From assembly GCA_947247005.1 (NCBI GenBank), contig OX365947.1, positions 38,210,760 through 38,274,759 of the forward strand: 64,000 nucleotides of DNA, in the 5' to 3' direction. Each line of letters opens with the position of its first letter. The first letter of the stretch is position 1. The DNA comes from Spisula solida. Lineage: Eukaryota; Mollusca; Bivalvia; Venerida; Mactridae. A program made the position numbers and the translations under genes. Below the pieces are notes generated by a model, which had not been told where the DNA came from, ran no database searches, and saw only the letters and a program-made list of their open reading frames with translations. This document shows positions 12,740 to 24,356 of this stretch, one piece after another.

Positions 12740-13180
12740 GTATTCCCCTCCTTAACTTATATATCAAATGCTTTTGTTGTCTATGATTGCCTTTTGTAGG
12801 GTAGGAGCATACAAATATTTCAACAGCAAGAGAGACATCCTGGACTTTGACCTTGACCTTGGCAGTTGTATAAACCCGTAGATCCGAACTTGTGGTTGTA
12901 AAATAATTCGCAAGCTCGTACCTACTGGTCTGTATTGTTGCTTGAAACATGGCTGTGATGATGTCTCTGATGTTGAACGACACATGGTACTCCTTGGCAG
13001 AAATGTCTGTTTCCAGCTCAAAACTTTGATTATCTACTTGATGGAAAGACTTTGGAGGAAGTGATTCTAAATTTATGTTGATGTTCTGGGAACCGAGCTG
13101 CTGTTTGATCTGAACACTCTCCAAGCTGGGAACCAAGCTGCTGTTTGATCTGAACAGGAAGCTGTTCTTCAGTGCTTTGT
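12740..13180 (-). other. possible minus-strand coding remnant
   Basis: The minus strand stays open from about 13185 to beyond 12740, with protein-like stretches such as SFELETDISAKEYHVSFNIR and DIITAMFQATIQTSRYELAN. It includes an AAGGTCAAGGTCA block (12845-12865), which recurs in mollusc repeats and again near 62800. A 40-bp direct repeat (13086 and 13126, CTGGGAACC start) lies at its upstream end. No domain is recognised and no convincing splice sites frame it. It could be an exon, a repeat-derived ORF or chance. Confidence 0.2.
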
Positions 13181-13244
13181 AGTTGGATCATGGATGTGGA
13201 GTTGGGAATCTTGTTTGTAATGATACACTACTAGTATGATGATC

Positions 13245-13510
13245 TAGCATGAAGTGCCTTTGCAACAGGGAACATGGTGTTGAGTGCTGTGCAAATACAT
13301 TTGGAGCAGGGAACACAACATTAGGCGCTTTGCAAATACCTTTGGGGCAGGGAACACTATGTTAAGTGTTACGGAGCAGGGACCATGATGTTATGTGCTT
13401 TGCAAATGACTTTTGAGTAGGGACTAAGTTGTTTTGTAGGAACATGATGCTAAGTGCTGTATAGCGTACAGATCCCTTTTGAGCAGGGACCATGATGCAA
13501 TGTGCTGTAA
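13245..13510. repeat. degenerate ~45-50-bp tandem repeat
   Basis: Five or six diverged units share GAGCAGGGAACA(C/T), ATGTTAAGTGCT and TTTGCAAATACCTTT blocks. Confidence 0.75.
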
Positions 13511-13895
13511 AAAAAACATATGACTGTGATGATAAGGAAAATGCTTTGGGGCCAGAAATGATACTAATGTAATCCTGTTTGGCAAAATTGGAGTTTAAAC
13601 CTGGACATAATTTATGATATATGCAGGATGTCCTAGTTTGCATTATTCAGATCATTGAAATGTCCTTGTATTTTTTATAAGGCCCCTTTTTGCAATCAAT
13701 AATACATCAGCTTAAGTTGTGTCCAACCAAAAAGATTTTGTTGTTCATGAACAATTTACTTTTACGGGGTTAATCATCTGATTAAATGGTCTTCTTTGAT
13801 ATTTTGCTTGTTAAGTTGTACTTCTTCCATCAAGGAATACACCACCACTGATTGCATGATAAGTTTACTGGATTGTCTCAAACAAGAGTGAGACT

Positions 13896-14170
13896 GAGCT
13901 GTGATGTTGCTATGGAGCTGTGATATTGCCATGGAGCTGTGATGTTGCTATGGAGCTGAGACGTTGCTATGGAGCTGTGATGTTGCTATGGAGCTGTGAC
14001 TTTGCTATGGAGCTGTGATATTGCCATGTAGCTGTGATGTTGCTATGGAGCTGAGACGTTGCTATGGAGCTGTGATATTGCCATGGAACTGTGGCGTTGC
14101 CATGGAGCTGTGATGTTGCTATGGCGCTGAGACGTTGCTATGGAGCTGTGATGTTGCTATGGAGCTGTAT
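13896..14170. repeat. 19-bp minisatellite
   Basis: The unit is GAGCTGTGATGTTGCTATG with GAGACG, GATATTGCC and GTGACTTTG variants; about 14 copies. Confidence 0.9.
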
Positions 14171-14341
14171 CATTCCCAAGAAGAAATGACGTTGCTACTA
14201 AGGTGGATGATGTATTGTAGCTGTTATGAAGACACAGATATGGAATCTAATGGTTACTAGTTGAGGTAGTAGGTTGTATAGTAAGAACTACACTGCACAG
14301 ATGAACTATTCAACCTTCTAGCTTTCCCAGTACCATTGCTA

Positions 14342-14560
14342 TCATCCCCCGCATACATGGGACACCCCTCTTCCTGGAAACATGGATGGACATCCCACGC
14401 ATACACGAGGCACCTCTCCTCTTCCTGGAAACATGGATGGACATCCCACGGATACATGAGACAACGACTCTTCCTGGAAACATGGATGAACATCCCATGG
14501 ATACATGAGATACAGCGCCTCTTCCTGGAAACATTGATGGATTCTTATAGCAGCTGTCAC
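14342..14560. repeat. ~54-bp tandem repeat, four copies
   Basis: Each unit holds CTCTTCCTGGAAACATGGAT and GGACATCCCACG plus a short variable linker (GATACATGAGA or CATACACGAGG). It is open on both strands but is low-complexity repeat DNA. Confidence 0.85.
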
Positions 14561-14934
14561 CGAGCTATGGATTAGTTTTCTGATTGTTAGCATTTTATCA
14601 TCAATACAATTTTATCATCATTACTGAATTTACTGTGTTATATGTAGCTTTTCATAAATGTTCTAACCTATACTACAAACTGTCACATATTCCGGGAAAT
14701 GGTATCAAATGTCAATTGATATTAAATATATACAGCTGTGGTGAAATTACTTTGTAATCTAATCCATTATCCATGATTTATGGAAACCTTGTTGAGTACA
14801 GTTGATATTTGTTAATCATTGAAATCAATATTCCAAAGATTGATTTTCTGTGATCACAAAATACAATTTGATTAGTTCTCTCTTAGTTTCGATTTATTAT
14901 GTGTCTTTTTCTGTAATGGGGATTTTCAGAGAAG

Positions 14935-15421
14935 TGAGGACCACTCGATAGGCTGTCACTTCTGGAGAGGCTGTCACTCTGGAGGACTACTCATACAGAA
15001 GCTGTCACTCTAGAGAGGACCACTCATACAGAGGCTGTCACTCTAAAGGAACACTTCTGGAGAGACTGACACTCGAGAAGACCACTCGTACAGAGGCTGT
15101 CAATCTAGAGAGGTCACTTCTGGAGAGGCTGTCACTCTAGAGGACCACTCGTACAGAGGCTGTCAATCTAGAGAGGTCACTTCTGGAGAGGCTGTCACTC
15201 TAGAGGACCACTCATACAGAGGTTGTCACTCTAAAGGAACACTTCTGGAGAGGCTGTCACTCGAGAGGACTACTTATACAGAAGCTGTCACTCTAAAGGA
15301 ACACTTCTGGAGAGGCTGTCACTCTAGAGGACCACTCATACAGAGGCTGTCACTCTAAAGGAACACTTCTGGAGAGGCTGTCACTCGAGAGGACTACTTA
15401 TACAGAAGCTGTCACTCTAGA
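14935..15421. repeat. ~30/62-bp minisatellite, left part
   Basis: Two alternating subunits, AGAGGCTGTCACTCTAGAGG plus ACCACTCATAC, and AGGCTGTCACTCTAAAGG plus AACACTTCTGG, form a ~62-bp dimer. The array is interrupted at 15427-15900 and resumes after it. Confidence 0.9.
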
Positions 15422-15426
15422 GGACC

Positions 15427-15900
15427 CAAGGTTCACACAGGCCTTGAAAAGTCCTTGAATTTGGTTAAAACCTTGAAAAGTACTTGAATTTAGTGCTACC
15501 TTGAAAAAATGCCTAAATAGTACTTGAATTGAAATAATAAACCTTTATTTGAGACAGACAAACAGCCTTGAATATCCATAAAAGTTTACGGATGTTGTCA
15601 AAATGGCACATCATCTGCCTAAAAATTGAAACAGAACAATCTTTCTTCTAGAAATTGAAAGTACAGAAATGTATAAATGCAAAGGTTGCTTGAAATTAAT
15701 TGTAATACATTGAGCACAATCAGGTATTCTTGTGTATGACGTCACTAGAAATAGTGTATAAAATGGCAGCGCATAATGACATTTTCGTACAGTTGAACCT
15801 TGGCAAATGTTCGGGAAAATGCCTTGAAAATACCTATTCTATCTTGAAAAGTCCTGGAATAGTCCTTGAATTTGGGTGAGAGAATTTTGTATGAACCATG
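15427..15900. mobile_element. 474-bp MITE inserted in the minisatellite
   Basis: The ends are imperfect terminal inverted repeats: CAAGGTTCACACA on the left and, read on the other strand, CATGGTTCATACA on the right. The array word GGACC occurs on both sides (15422-15426 and 15901-15905) and only once in uninterrupted units, so it is a 5-bp target-site duplication. The interior repeats CCTTGAAAAGTCCTTGAATT-like words at both ends. There is no coding capacity. The superfamily is not assigned. Confidence 0.8.
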
Positions 15901-15975
15901 GGACCACTTATTCAGAGGCTGTCACTCTAGAGAGGACCACTCCTGGAGAGGCTGTCACTCTCGAGCGGTTTAGTC
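15901..15975. repeat. ~30/62-bp minisatellite, right part
   Basis: Continuation of the array at 14935-15421 after the insertion, with ACCACTTATTCAGAGGCTGT followed by two further subunits. Confidence 0.85.
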
Positions 15976-16178
15976 ATGAAGATAACTGTATGTACATGGC
16001 ATAGCTCCAATGATCTGGAATGCTATATTTAGATGTATTTTGTCACGAGTATAGTGTTTCCGATCTTTTGTTCTTCTCTAATCTCATCCCTTGTGTATAA
16101 GTATTGTCAGCCGACTGGACTACGGAGAGATGTGATGGATACTAGATTGGTTGTTATATTTTGTACATAAGGGTCACC

Positions 16179-16280
16179 ATGGAAACGAGACAGACTGGAG
16201 AAACAAGATTCTTCCTTAGTCTGATAACACTGGCATTACGAATAAATACAATTAGACTGATATGCTTAAAAGAGAAAAAA
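16179..16280 (+). CDS. candidate first coding exon
   Basis: CACCATGG at 16176-16182 matches the Kozak consensus. The frame stays open for 34 codons (start METRQTGETRF, then a hydrophobic LSLITLALRI segment) to an AAA|GTAAGT donor at 16281. Read on, it would stop at 16341. A hydrophobic stretch near residues 11-21 might be a signal or anchor. It does not join in frame with the candidate at 16410. No homologue is recognised. Confidence 0.25.
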
Positions 16281-16409
16281 GTAAGTAATGAAGCGTCTGG
16301 ACAGTGGCGTTATATCCCAACTATAGCCTCCGGACTTCATTAGTGATAAAAACAGAAACAGCCAGAACTGATGGTCACCAAGCTATTATAATTCTCTTCT
16401 TTCCTGCAG

Positions 16410-16440
16410 AGACACATATATCAATAAAGTTGTCTAGCTG
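16410..16440 (+). other. candidate 31-nt exon with strong splice sites
   Basis: TCTTCTTTCCTGCAG precedes and GTAAGC follows. Only one frame is open (THISIKLSS flanked by two partial codons), and joining that frame directly to the exon at 17405 creates a stop. It may therefore be untranslated, alternative or spurious. Confidence 0.3.
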
Positions 16441-16956
16441 GTAAGCTCCTAACCAATCTCCTAGTGGCAAGTCATAAATGAGACATTTCTGTCAAGTCAT
16501 AAATTCATCCTCGTACTTAAATGTTGATTCGACTTTGTGTTAATTCTTCCATCTATTCTATATCCTGGCATTTCGGTTCAATAGGATTATTTCTGCTCCG
16601 TCAGTAAATTTGTCTTCATTGCTGATGATTCTATGTTTTAAAGTAACACATTATTTCAAGTCCAATGGGAAAAGATACAATATGAAAACAAGTGAGAAAC
16701 TGTAACAGATCAACCATGGGAACAATGATACCTTTCATAAACACTTCTTGGAAACATTCCTTATATGGAATAGATGTAAACTTTAACATCAAAGGGGTCT
16801 TTCTATTCACTAAATGATACACTTTTCATTATGAATACTGACAAGTAAGCACAGAACGACTTGTGTCAAACCAGTTAAATATTGTATCCACCATGATCAA
16901 AGCATGGTCACATGTGTAGGCTTTTGAAATATGGGGTTAAAGTGTGTTACACTGTT

Positions 16957-17136
16957 ACGCAAACGTTTCTACATAGTATTCTGTACACGCAAGCGTTTCT
17001 ACATAGTATTCTGTAAACGCAAGCGTTTCTACATAGTATTCTGTAAACGCAAGCGTTTCTACATAGTATTCTGTACACGCAAGCGTTTCTACATAGTATT
17101 CTGTAAACGCAAGTGTTTCTACATAGTATTCTGTAA
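16957..17136. repeat. 30-bp minisatellite, exactly 6 copies
   Basis: The unit is ACGCAAGCGTTTCTACATAG plus TATTCTGTAA. Copies differ at three or fewer sites. It encodes a KRKRFYIVFC repeat by virtue of its length; no evidence that it is translated. Confidence 0.95.
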
Positions 17137-17404
17137 AGTGACTAGTGCAGCAATATCAAAATACATTAAACTCAATTTGGTGTCAATTTGGTGAATTTAT
17201 CTTTAAAGGTTTTGGAGATACCTGCAAAACTTAAAAGATAGCATTGGAAGTGTCGTTAAGTATATTCCCATAGTCAAGCATGGTCAGTTGAAATGCAAGC
17301 ATGGTTAACCATGGTCTTTTTTCCAGATAAAGCATAGCTGGCCATGGTTGACTATACTAGCGGCTATTTACCTGTATATATAGGCTGACTTATTGTTCTT
17401 TCAG

Positions 17405-17433
17405 ATTCCTGGGAAAACAGGAAGACGTATGAG
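17405..17433 (+). CDS. candidate 29-nt micro-exon
   Basis: The acceptor TTGTTCTTTCAG and donor GAG|GTAAGT are both near-ideal and only 29 bases apart. Two frames are open: IPGKTGRRM plus two bases, and, entering with one base from upstream, SWENRKTYE ending exactly on a codon. The second joins in phase to the exon at 18820. Product unknown. Confidence 0.4.
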
Positions 17434-17512
17434 GTAAGTTCTATAGATACTATGTGACACTCCTGGTTTACAATATTCTATAAATGTCTTATACAACACA
17501 AAGAGCTTTATT

Positions 17513-17792
17513 ATATTTGAGACAGAGATTCCAATTGCAGTGGAGTTTTTATTATGATGTTTGAGATGGGAATGTATTATTTAATATAAATTATTACATA
17601 TTTATAAGGATCTAAATAAAGCTTTCAGATCTACACACTTTTAACAATAGATACAAGTTTTGTTGTATTAGAAACAGATTTCATTGAAGAGGGAGTTTTT
17701 ATGATGATGATATGGGGAAACCTGTTATTAAATATAAATTATTACATATTGAAATAACAATCTGGATCTGAATAAGGCTTTTATGATTTATT
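17513..17792. repeat. diverged ~150-bp tandem duplication
   Basis: Copies at about 17513-17640 and 17672-17792 share GGAGTTTTTAT(T)ATGATG, AATATAAATTATTACATAT and GGATCTNAATAAGGCTTT-like blocks in the same order. A third fragment may begin near 17815. Confidence 0.65.
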
Positions 17793-17998
17793 CAATGTAA
17801 TTTCTTCTTAATATAGACAGAGATTTAAATGCGGAGCATTTACTGTATATAGAACTTTTGTTTGGCATTTCGAAAGATGCTAAGTTGTAAAAAAAAATTC
17901 AGACAGAACTGGTTATATTGTAATCCAGGGATTTATTGTTATTCAGCTTGTTTTCTGGTCATTTTTGCCTTGAGGGATGACCATGAAACTGTTTCATA

Positions 17999-18068
17999 AA
18001 TGCATTAAAATGAAGATTACATCAATGCATCTAAATGAAGATTACATAAATGCATCTAAATGAAGATT
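17999..18068. repeat. three copies of a ~23-bp repeat
   Basis: The unit is GCATCTAAATGAAGATTACAT. Confidence 0.85.
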
Positions 18069-18316
18069 TAACAGTTTTCCTAGTCAGCCCTCTCCATGTA
18101 TTTGTGGTGTCATGATTTTATTATTGTTTGACAGACTTGACCTGAGACTGATTAAATCTTGGACCAGATCATTGTTGGTAACCATTTTATAACTTGTAGA
18201 AATGTTTATTCACACATTCACAGAAAGAAAAAAACACTTTTAAACAGCATTGTGGTTATCTCAATCTAGTGTACTGGGTACTATTCATTTTGCAACATCT
18301 AATTAAAAAAGTTTCA

Positions 18317-18339
18317 CCCAAAAAGTGTCACTTTTTGGG
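18317..18339. other. perfect 11-bp stem hairpin
   Basis: CCCAAAAAGTG, one base, CACTTTTTGGG. It lies in a non-repetitive stretch; no terminator role is implied in a eukaryote. Confidence 0.7.
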
Positions 18340-18819
18340 CAGCCCTGTTCATCATACATTTAATGAAACTACTATAGTAAATCACTCATAACAATATTTT
18401 GATACAACTTGTGTTTTTTTCAAATTCTGGTTGTGTATATTATATGTGTACAATTTCATTTACCTATGATGATATAGAAATAAACGGGGTTACCCAAATG
18501 GGTCCTCAAAAAAAAAAGAAATGTTTATTTTGTTGAAAATTCAACCAGCAATTAATGAAGGAAGGTCCTAGAATAAGTCTTGGGCTAATTCTGTCAAACT
18601 TTTTAGTTATGTTTGCTGTATACTAGAATTATAGGTATTGGTGTGTATGTTTTCACAATGTTTATCCTGCAATAAGGCATAGTTGAAAATTCAACTTATA
18701 GAAACGGAATTCCTTATTTAAAAAAAAAATAATAGAAAATCAGATTGGGAAGGCAGCAGCCAACTTAACCAGCCGAGCACAGAAAACATAAATATATCAC
18801 ATTTACCACAATTACACAG

Positions 18820-18882
18820 CACAATGCAGTCCAAGCCATTGAAAAGCTGAATGCCCAATTAAAGGTCATTTCCTCAGATCTG
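18820..18882 (+). CDS. candidate 63-nt coding exon
   Basis: The acceptor ATTTACCACAATTACACAG and donor CTG|GTGAGA bound 21 codons that start HNAVQAIEKL and end LKVISSDL. The other two frames contain stops, so only phase 0 to phase 0 is possible. The peptide looks helical or coiled-coil-like. It joins in phase with the micro-exon at 17405. No protein family is recognised. Confidence 0.45.
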
Positions 18883-20012
18883 GTGAGATTCTTTCAGGGT
18901 TGGGGTTTACTTTTAATCTTACAAAAATGTATCAATTACAATGAAAACCTACATTTTATCTTGTGATATTTTTGGTGAGCAAGACTAAATGTCATCAATT
19001 GTGGGATAGGGCAAATGATTAATAATAATACGCATTATATTGAAATTTATTAAATTTTGCAATTTGAAAAAATCTCATGATTTTTAAGTTAATCAGATTA
19101 AAAAGACTTTATTGTTTGTGTCCCGTTGTGAGATACTGAGTGTCCATTGTAGCAGAGTCTAGACTGGTATGTATTGGTATAGACTTGATTATTAAATGTA
19201 ATTGCATTATTGACTTTTTAGAAAATATATCAATGCATTCATAGACACAAATAATGGAATAATGGACATGAAACGTAGATCAAATGAGAGTTTGACCTAA
19301 CACAAGTATAGCGAGATTGCATTGTCGTGTGATTTTATTGATATTTGACAGCTGAAATTGCGTGATCACATTACATCCAATATAAAGTGTAATTTTGTCT
19401 TAATTTAATATCATGGCAGTTAATGGATTTTTTGTAGTTTTTGCAATAACAAAGGATATGTAATTATGATTGTTATATTGAATCATGCATATGGTATGAA
19501 CCATTGTCTTGTGCTGTATGTTTAGTATAGTGATGTTTGTTCATTTAAATATCTCTCTCTGATGAATGTTGTATTTACTTTAAGATTTTATTGGTCTTAT
19601 GTCCTAGATTTCAGTCCCTTGGTTTCAGACACATGTACACATTTATTGGTCTCTGACCCTGGCACAGTATGTAAAACCATGATGGACCATCTATACAAAT
19701 ACATGACATTTATATAGCCCATAAATTATTTACACATATTACATATATTGCGCTTCACAATTACATGACACACTAGGATTCTAGAGCTTGGATTTATTTT
19801 CATAAAACTCTGAATGGACTATTAGCAAGAGCACACTTATTGTCGGGTATGAGCAACGATTTTGTCATCTTTCATTTTTGTAGTACAATATATATGTATA
19901 GACTTCTTGAGTTGCAAGAAAACTGAATTCCTCTTATTTTTACCAAATTTTCCAAAGTTCCTTTGTTGTGCCAAAACATAATCCAAGTGATCATTATCCA
20001 TAAGATGCCTGA

Positions 20013-20324
20013 TTATATTGTCTATCTGATTTAGACTGGTATGGTAAGCATCTTAAAGACACTGATCGCTCAAGATTTGTTCAAAATGCAGGTTATCCAA
20101 CCAGACGAAAATCTAATTGCTATTCCAAGAATACTGAATTAGCACTTTTTTCAGATGAAGAACATGTTAGATATTTGATGACTGATCGGCTGGCATCAGA
20201 ACATAAAAGCAAAATTTGCATCTTTAAAGGATTTGTTGATGCAGATAAAATTGTCTATACCAAGTTTTATTCATTGCCTCTAACAATGTTTATAATGTCT
20301 CGAGGGAGTCGAATAGCCATTTAG
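20013..20324 (+). CDS. 103-codon open stretch, probable exon or ORF remnant
   Basis: The + strand is open from the codon after TGA (20010-20012) to TAG (20322-20324). The translation is of balanced, charged composition, with segments such as RFVQNAGYPTRRKSN, TELALFSDEEHVRYLMTDRL and ICIFKGFVDADKIVYTKFYS. The first ATG lies past the middle, which explains why an ATG-based search misses it. Acceptor-like sites precede it (ATCTGATTTAG at 20034) and fall inside it (CTTTTTTCAG before ATGAAGAAC); both enter in the same phase, needing one upstream base. That phase does not match the exit of 18820-18882. No family is recognised; either a terminal exon or a decayed element ORF. Confidence 0.4.
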   Translation, partial: LYCLSDLDWYGKHLKDTDRSRFVQNAGYPTRRKSNCYSKNTELALFSDEEHVRYLMTDRLASEHKSKICIFKGFVDADKIVYTKFYSLPLTMFIMSRGSRIAI

Positions 20325-21269
20325 TCTGCCTGAACCTTTTTAACATTCCTTCCTATGCACCCTTAGGAAGTTGTTGTTGTTGTGCTTTGTAGACGACTTA
20401 AAAGCGCAAGTTTTCAAACACACATTTGTCACGCTCTTAAAAAACCAGTTTCCGTATACTGCCAAGCTGTCAGTAATGTATTTTGTCCACAGTTAAACTG
20501 TATTTAGATGAAAGACATTGGTATGGATAGAAAATCCCCTGTGATCTAATTAGCCATTTTATACTTTCCATTTTGAGGTTTGACAGTGTAATTTATTCCC
20601 AAGTAAATATACAGATAGATTGCTGAAGATGGAACGATATTATTCCTCACCATTTGCCTCGGAATAGAATAATATGAATACATATGATACCCCACCCACC
20701 AATAATCTTCTGATAGAAACCTCATCTAATGCTCAGATATTTTCTCTGTTAAGAGATGCAGTGTTTCAGCAAGTCTGCGTCTCCGCATTTTTTATGCACT
20801 CTAGTTGCCTGTGAGGCAACAGATATATGACACTTTGTGAAAAAACGGTGCGCTCCCTTTTTTACCAAATTGTACATGATTTGTATTGCACCAGTATTTC
20901 TAAACTGGCTTCTAACTTCTGATCAAAGAGAATGACACCCAAAATTTAGAACTCTGAAATACTGGAGATGGTGATTACTTTGCTCATGTTCATTATCTGT
21001 TTGTCATAGATAAAGTCTAACAATTGTTTTCTTCTTGATCTCTGGGGAGATGATAATACTTCGTTATAGTATTTGTTTCTGTTTGACCTAGATCCCTACT
21101 TCTAATACTTGGTAATAGTATTTGTTTCTGTCTGACCTAGATCACGACGTCTAATTACATTGTTACATGTCATTCAGATCATTATCCAACCATCAGAATA
21201 AACTATGCAGTGTCATTTTTCATTTCATATTATTAAGCCCGATTCAATTAACCTACATTTGTTGCCATT

Positions 21270-21955
21270 GTCTGGCATGCTAGCCATTCCTTGTCACTGT
21301 CTTGAGTGCTAACCAATCCTTGTCACTTGTCTTGTGTGCTAAACAATCCTTGTCACCATCTGTTTTGCTAACCATTCCTTGTCACTGTCACCTGTGCTAA
21401 CCATTCTTTGTCACTGTCTGCAAGGTGTGCTAGCCAATCCTTGCCCCTGCCTGGTGTGCTAACCATTCCGTATCAATTTCTGGTGTGCTAACCATTCCTT
21501 GTCCCTGTCTAGTGTGCTAACCTTTCCTTGTCCCTGTCTGGTATGCTAACCATTTCATGTCACTGTCCGGTGTAATAACCATTCTTTATCAACATCTGCT
21601 GTGTGTACCATTCCTTAGCTCTGTGTGGTCTGCTAACCATTCCTTGTGAATGTCTGGTCTGCTAACCATTCATTGTCATCATCTGTTGTGCAAACCATTC
21701 CTTGCCATTGACCTTTGTGCGAACCAGTCCGTTTCACTTACTGATGTGTTAACTATTTATTGACACCATATGCTTTGCTAACCATTCCTTTTTACTTTCT
21801 AGTGTGCTTACCATTCCTTGGCAATGTATTGTGTAATAACCTTTCATTTGTTCTGTCTGGTTTGCTAACCATTCATCATCACTATCTGCATGGTGTGCTG
21901 ACCATTCCTTGCCTCTGTCTGGTGTGCTAACCATTCCATATCACTGTCTCGTATG
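21270..21955. repeat. degenerate ~29-31-bp tandem repeat
   Basis: More than 20 diverged units resemble TGCTAACCATTCCTTGTCAC plus TGTCTGGTG. Confidence 0.9.
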
Positions 21956-22435
21956 CTTTAGTATGGTAAATGTCTGACATCATGGATTAATCCAGCATAG
22001 GCTATGAGGTCCAACAAGAATGAAAAGTCTGTGCGATATCAATGTTATATCTTGCCCATCTATCATCAGGTTGTTCTGCCTGCCTGGCTGTTTATGTTTG
22101 CAGGTGATTCTGGTGCATGTGTTGCCCTACTGCCCTGCAGACATCTCACACTTAAGAGATAAGCCCAGTAAAGTAGTTTCTAACTGTGGCATGATCAGAA
22201 CAATCTATATGTGTTCCATGTAAACTATTTACAGTATTTTGATGCAGGGTGATACTTATTTCAGTATTATCTGTGTGCAGTAGTGTATGTATTCACCTAC
22301 ATTCAGACTAGACATATGCCAGGGGTTGCATTTCTGTTCAATTAATATTTGTGTGCAGTCTGGTGCATTGAAGATTTTAAACCATTACTGTTTGTAGCAT
22401 CTGCACACATTGAGCTAGAGAACAGAGTATACCAA

Positions 22436-22990
22436 GCCAGTGTTCATCCTAGTGCTGTAGAACTAGCCAGTACCCCACTATGTACAACACAACTAGCCAG
22501 TGTTCACCTTTGTACTGTAGTACTAGCCAGTGTTCATCCTTGTACTGTAGTACTAGCCAGTGTTTATCCTTGTACTGTAGTACTAGCCAGTGTTCATCCT
22601 TGTACTGTAGTACTAGCCAGTGTTCATCCTTGTACTGTAGTACTAGCCAGTGTTCATCCTTGTACTGTAGTACTAGCCAGTGTTCATCCTTGTGCTGTAG
22701 TACTAGCCAGTGTTCATCCTTGTACTGTAGTACTAGCCAGTGTTCATCCTTGTACTGTAGTACTAGCCAGTGTTTATCCTTGTACTGTAGTACTAGCCAG
22801 TGTTCATCCTTGTACTGTAGTACTAGCCAGTGTTCATCCTTGTGCTGTAGTTCTAGCCAGTGTTCATCCTTGTACTGTAGTACTAACCAGTGTTCACCCT
22901 TGTGCTGTAGTACTAGCCAGTGTTCACCCTTGTACTGTAGTACTAGCCAGTGTTAATCCATGTACTGTAGTACTAGCCAGTGTCCCACCA
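22436..22990. repeat. 30-bp minisatellite, about 18 copies
   Basis: The unit is CAGTGTTCATCCTTGTACTG plus TAGTACTAGC. Unit length is a multiple of three, so two long frames run through: one gives a 10-residue ASVHPCTVVL repeat within a 261-codon ORF (22349-23134), the other SQCSSLYCST. Units are very similar at DNA level, including third positions, as expected for a young minisatellite rather than a selected protein repeat. Confidence 0.95.
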
Positions 22991-23023
22991 CAAGTAGTAA
23001 AATTAGCTGTCTCTCTCTACACG

Positions 23024-23115
23024 GTGTATAACCATATCGGTACCCTCTCGGTGCAAAATGATATATCGGTACCCTCTCGGTGCTGGCACGGGTCTCTCTC
23101 GGTGCAAAACATATC
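23024..23115. repeat. short tandem repeat with CTCTCGGTGCAAAA
   Basis: Three diverged copies of ATATCGGTACCCTCTCGGTG follow the 30-bp array. Confidence 0.75.
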
Positions 23116-24335
23116 TACCTGTTCTTTGAAGTGAATATGTCGACACCAGAAATGCCATCTGTATGCAAAACCATCCTCCCACAAATATGATGTACTATCC
23201 CTGTACCTTCAATAATCCCCTGTATTGCCAGTGAACATACAAATTTCAGACATTTACTCATTCTATAGTAATTCACTGACATGCGCCCTTTGGTACATTC
23301 GCTTTTAGTTTGACTGCATGTTGCATTTCATGAACAACCAAAATTTATTGTATCCAGGTAATAGGTGAAATCATTAGAAAAGCTACTTGTCTGCCAGATC
23401 TTCAATAATGCAGTTTGTGTCATGTTTATTTAAGTATGTTTTTCTTGTTATAATGATATGAAATATGCCCAATATTTGCATTGAATGGGAGTTTATTTGA
23501 CATGTCAAGTGTTGAATTCATGCCAGGACCACTTGGCCTTGTGTTGAAATTAGTCATGTGATGCGGAGTTTCCCTGTCTTGACTGTAGGCAACAAAACCT
23601 GCAACGTTATAAAGTTAAATTCCTTGCATATTTCTTACAACAGTGATAGATTAACTGGCTGTGGCATTTATAACACTGCACTCTATGCAGCATGTGAATA
23701 TGATGAAAACAAAAAAAGCAACAAAAAAACTCCAGGGGGGATTGTTCACAGGTATATTGGATGGTGAGCCAGTATTCAGGTGTGTTCATTTTGTGTATAT
23801 GTTTTCTCTACTTACTTGACAGCCTTTCGTTTCACTAGATTAAACACAGCTGGGGTTTAAAAAAGTACAAACGGACCATAAAAATGTGTATTTAGTCTCT
23901 ATATGTCCTTCATTAATGTTAATACAGGAACATTCTCTTATTTTGAAGTTTTGGCTGTTGTACAGTTAATAGGGAAGTTCAGACAGTGGGATTGCGCAAT
24001 CTTTGGCTGTCTGGCTAAAAGCGATATAGGCAAGCATATGATTAGATTCTCAGTCTGGACTGGAAGTGCATTCATTGGAAGCAGAAATTGCAGGACTACT
24101 ACGCAGCAGGCATTTTGGAATATTATTACATCGATTTTAAATTTCATGGTTTGGAAATGCAGTTACTACTCAGTGTGGCGGAGATTTTTGGTACTCGTGG
24201 AATGTTTTGATGGAATGTTTTTCTTACTGGTTTATGTATTTTTGTTAACGCAGTTCTTTAGTTTATTGATGTTTATATTTTGTCTGGATGCTGTGGAGAT
24301 ACTATACATTAATTTCTTTCTTTTTAAAAAATCAG

Positions 24336-24356
24336 GAATTTCTACCAAGTTGGAAG
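24336..24356 (+). other. candidate 21-nt micro-exon
   Basis: TTTCTTTTTAAAAAATCAG precedes and GTAATG follows; the exon would read EFLPSWK in phase 0. It overlaps a 154-codon T-rich ORF (23903-24367) in another frame whose hydrophobic translation is what T-rich DNA gives by chance. Weak evidence. Confidence 0.2.
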
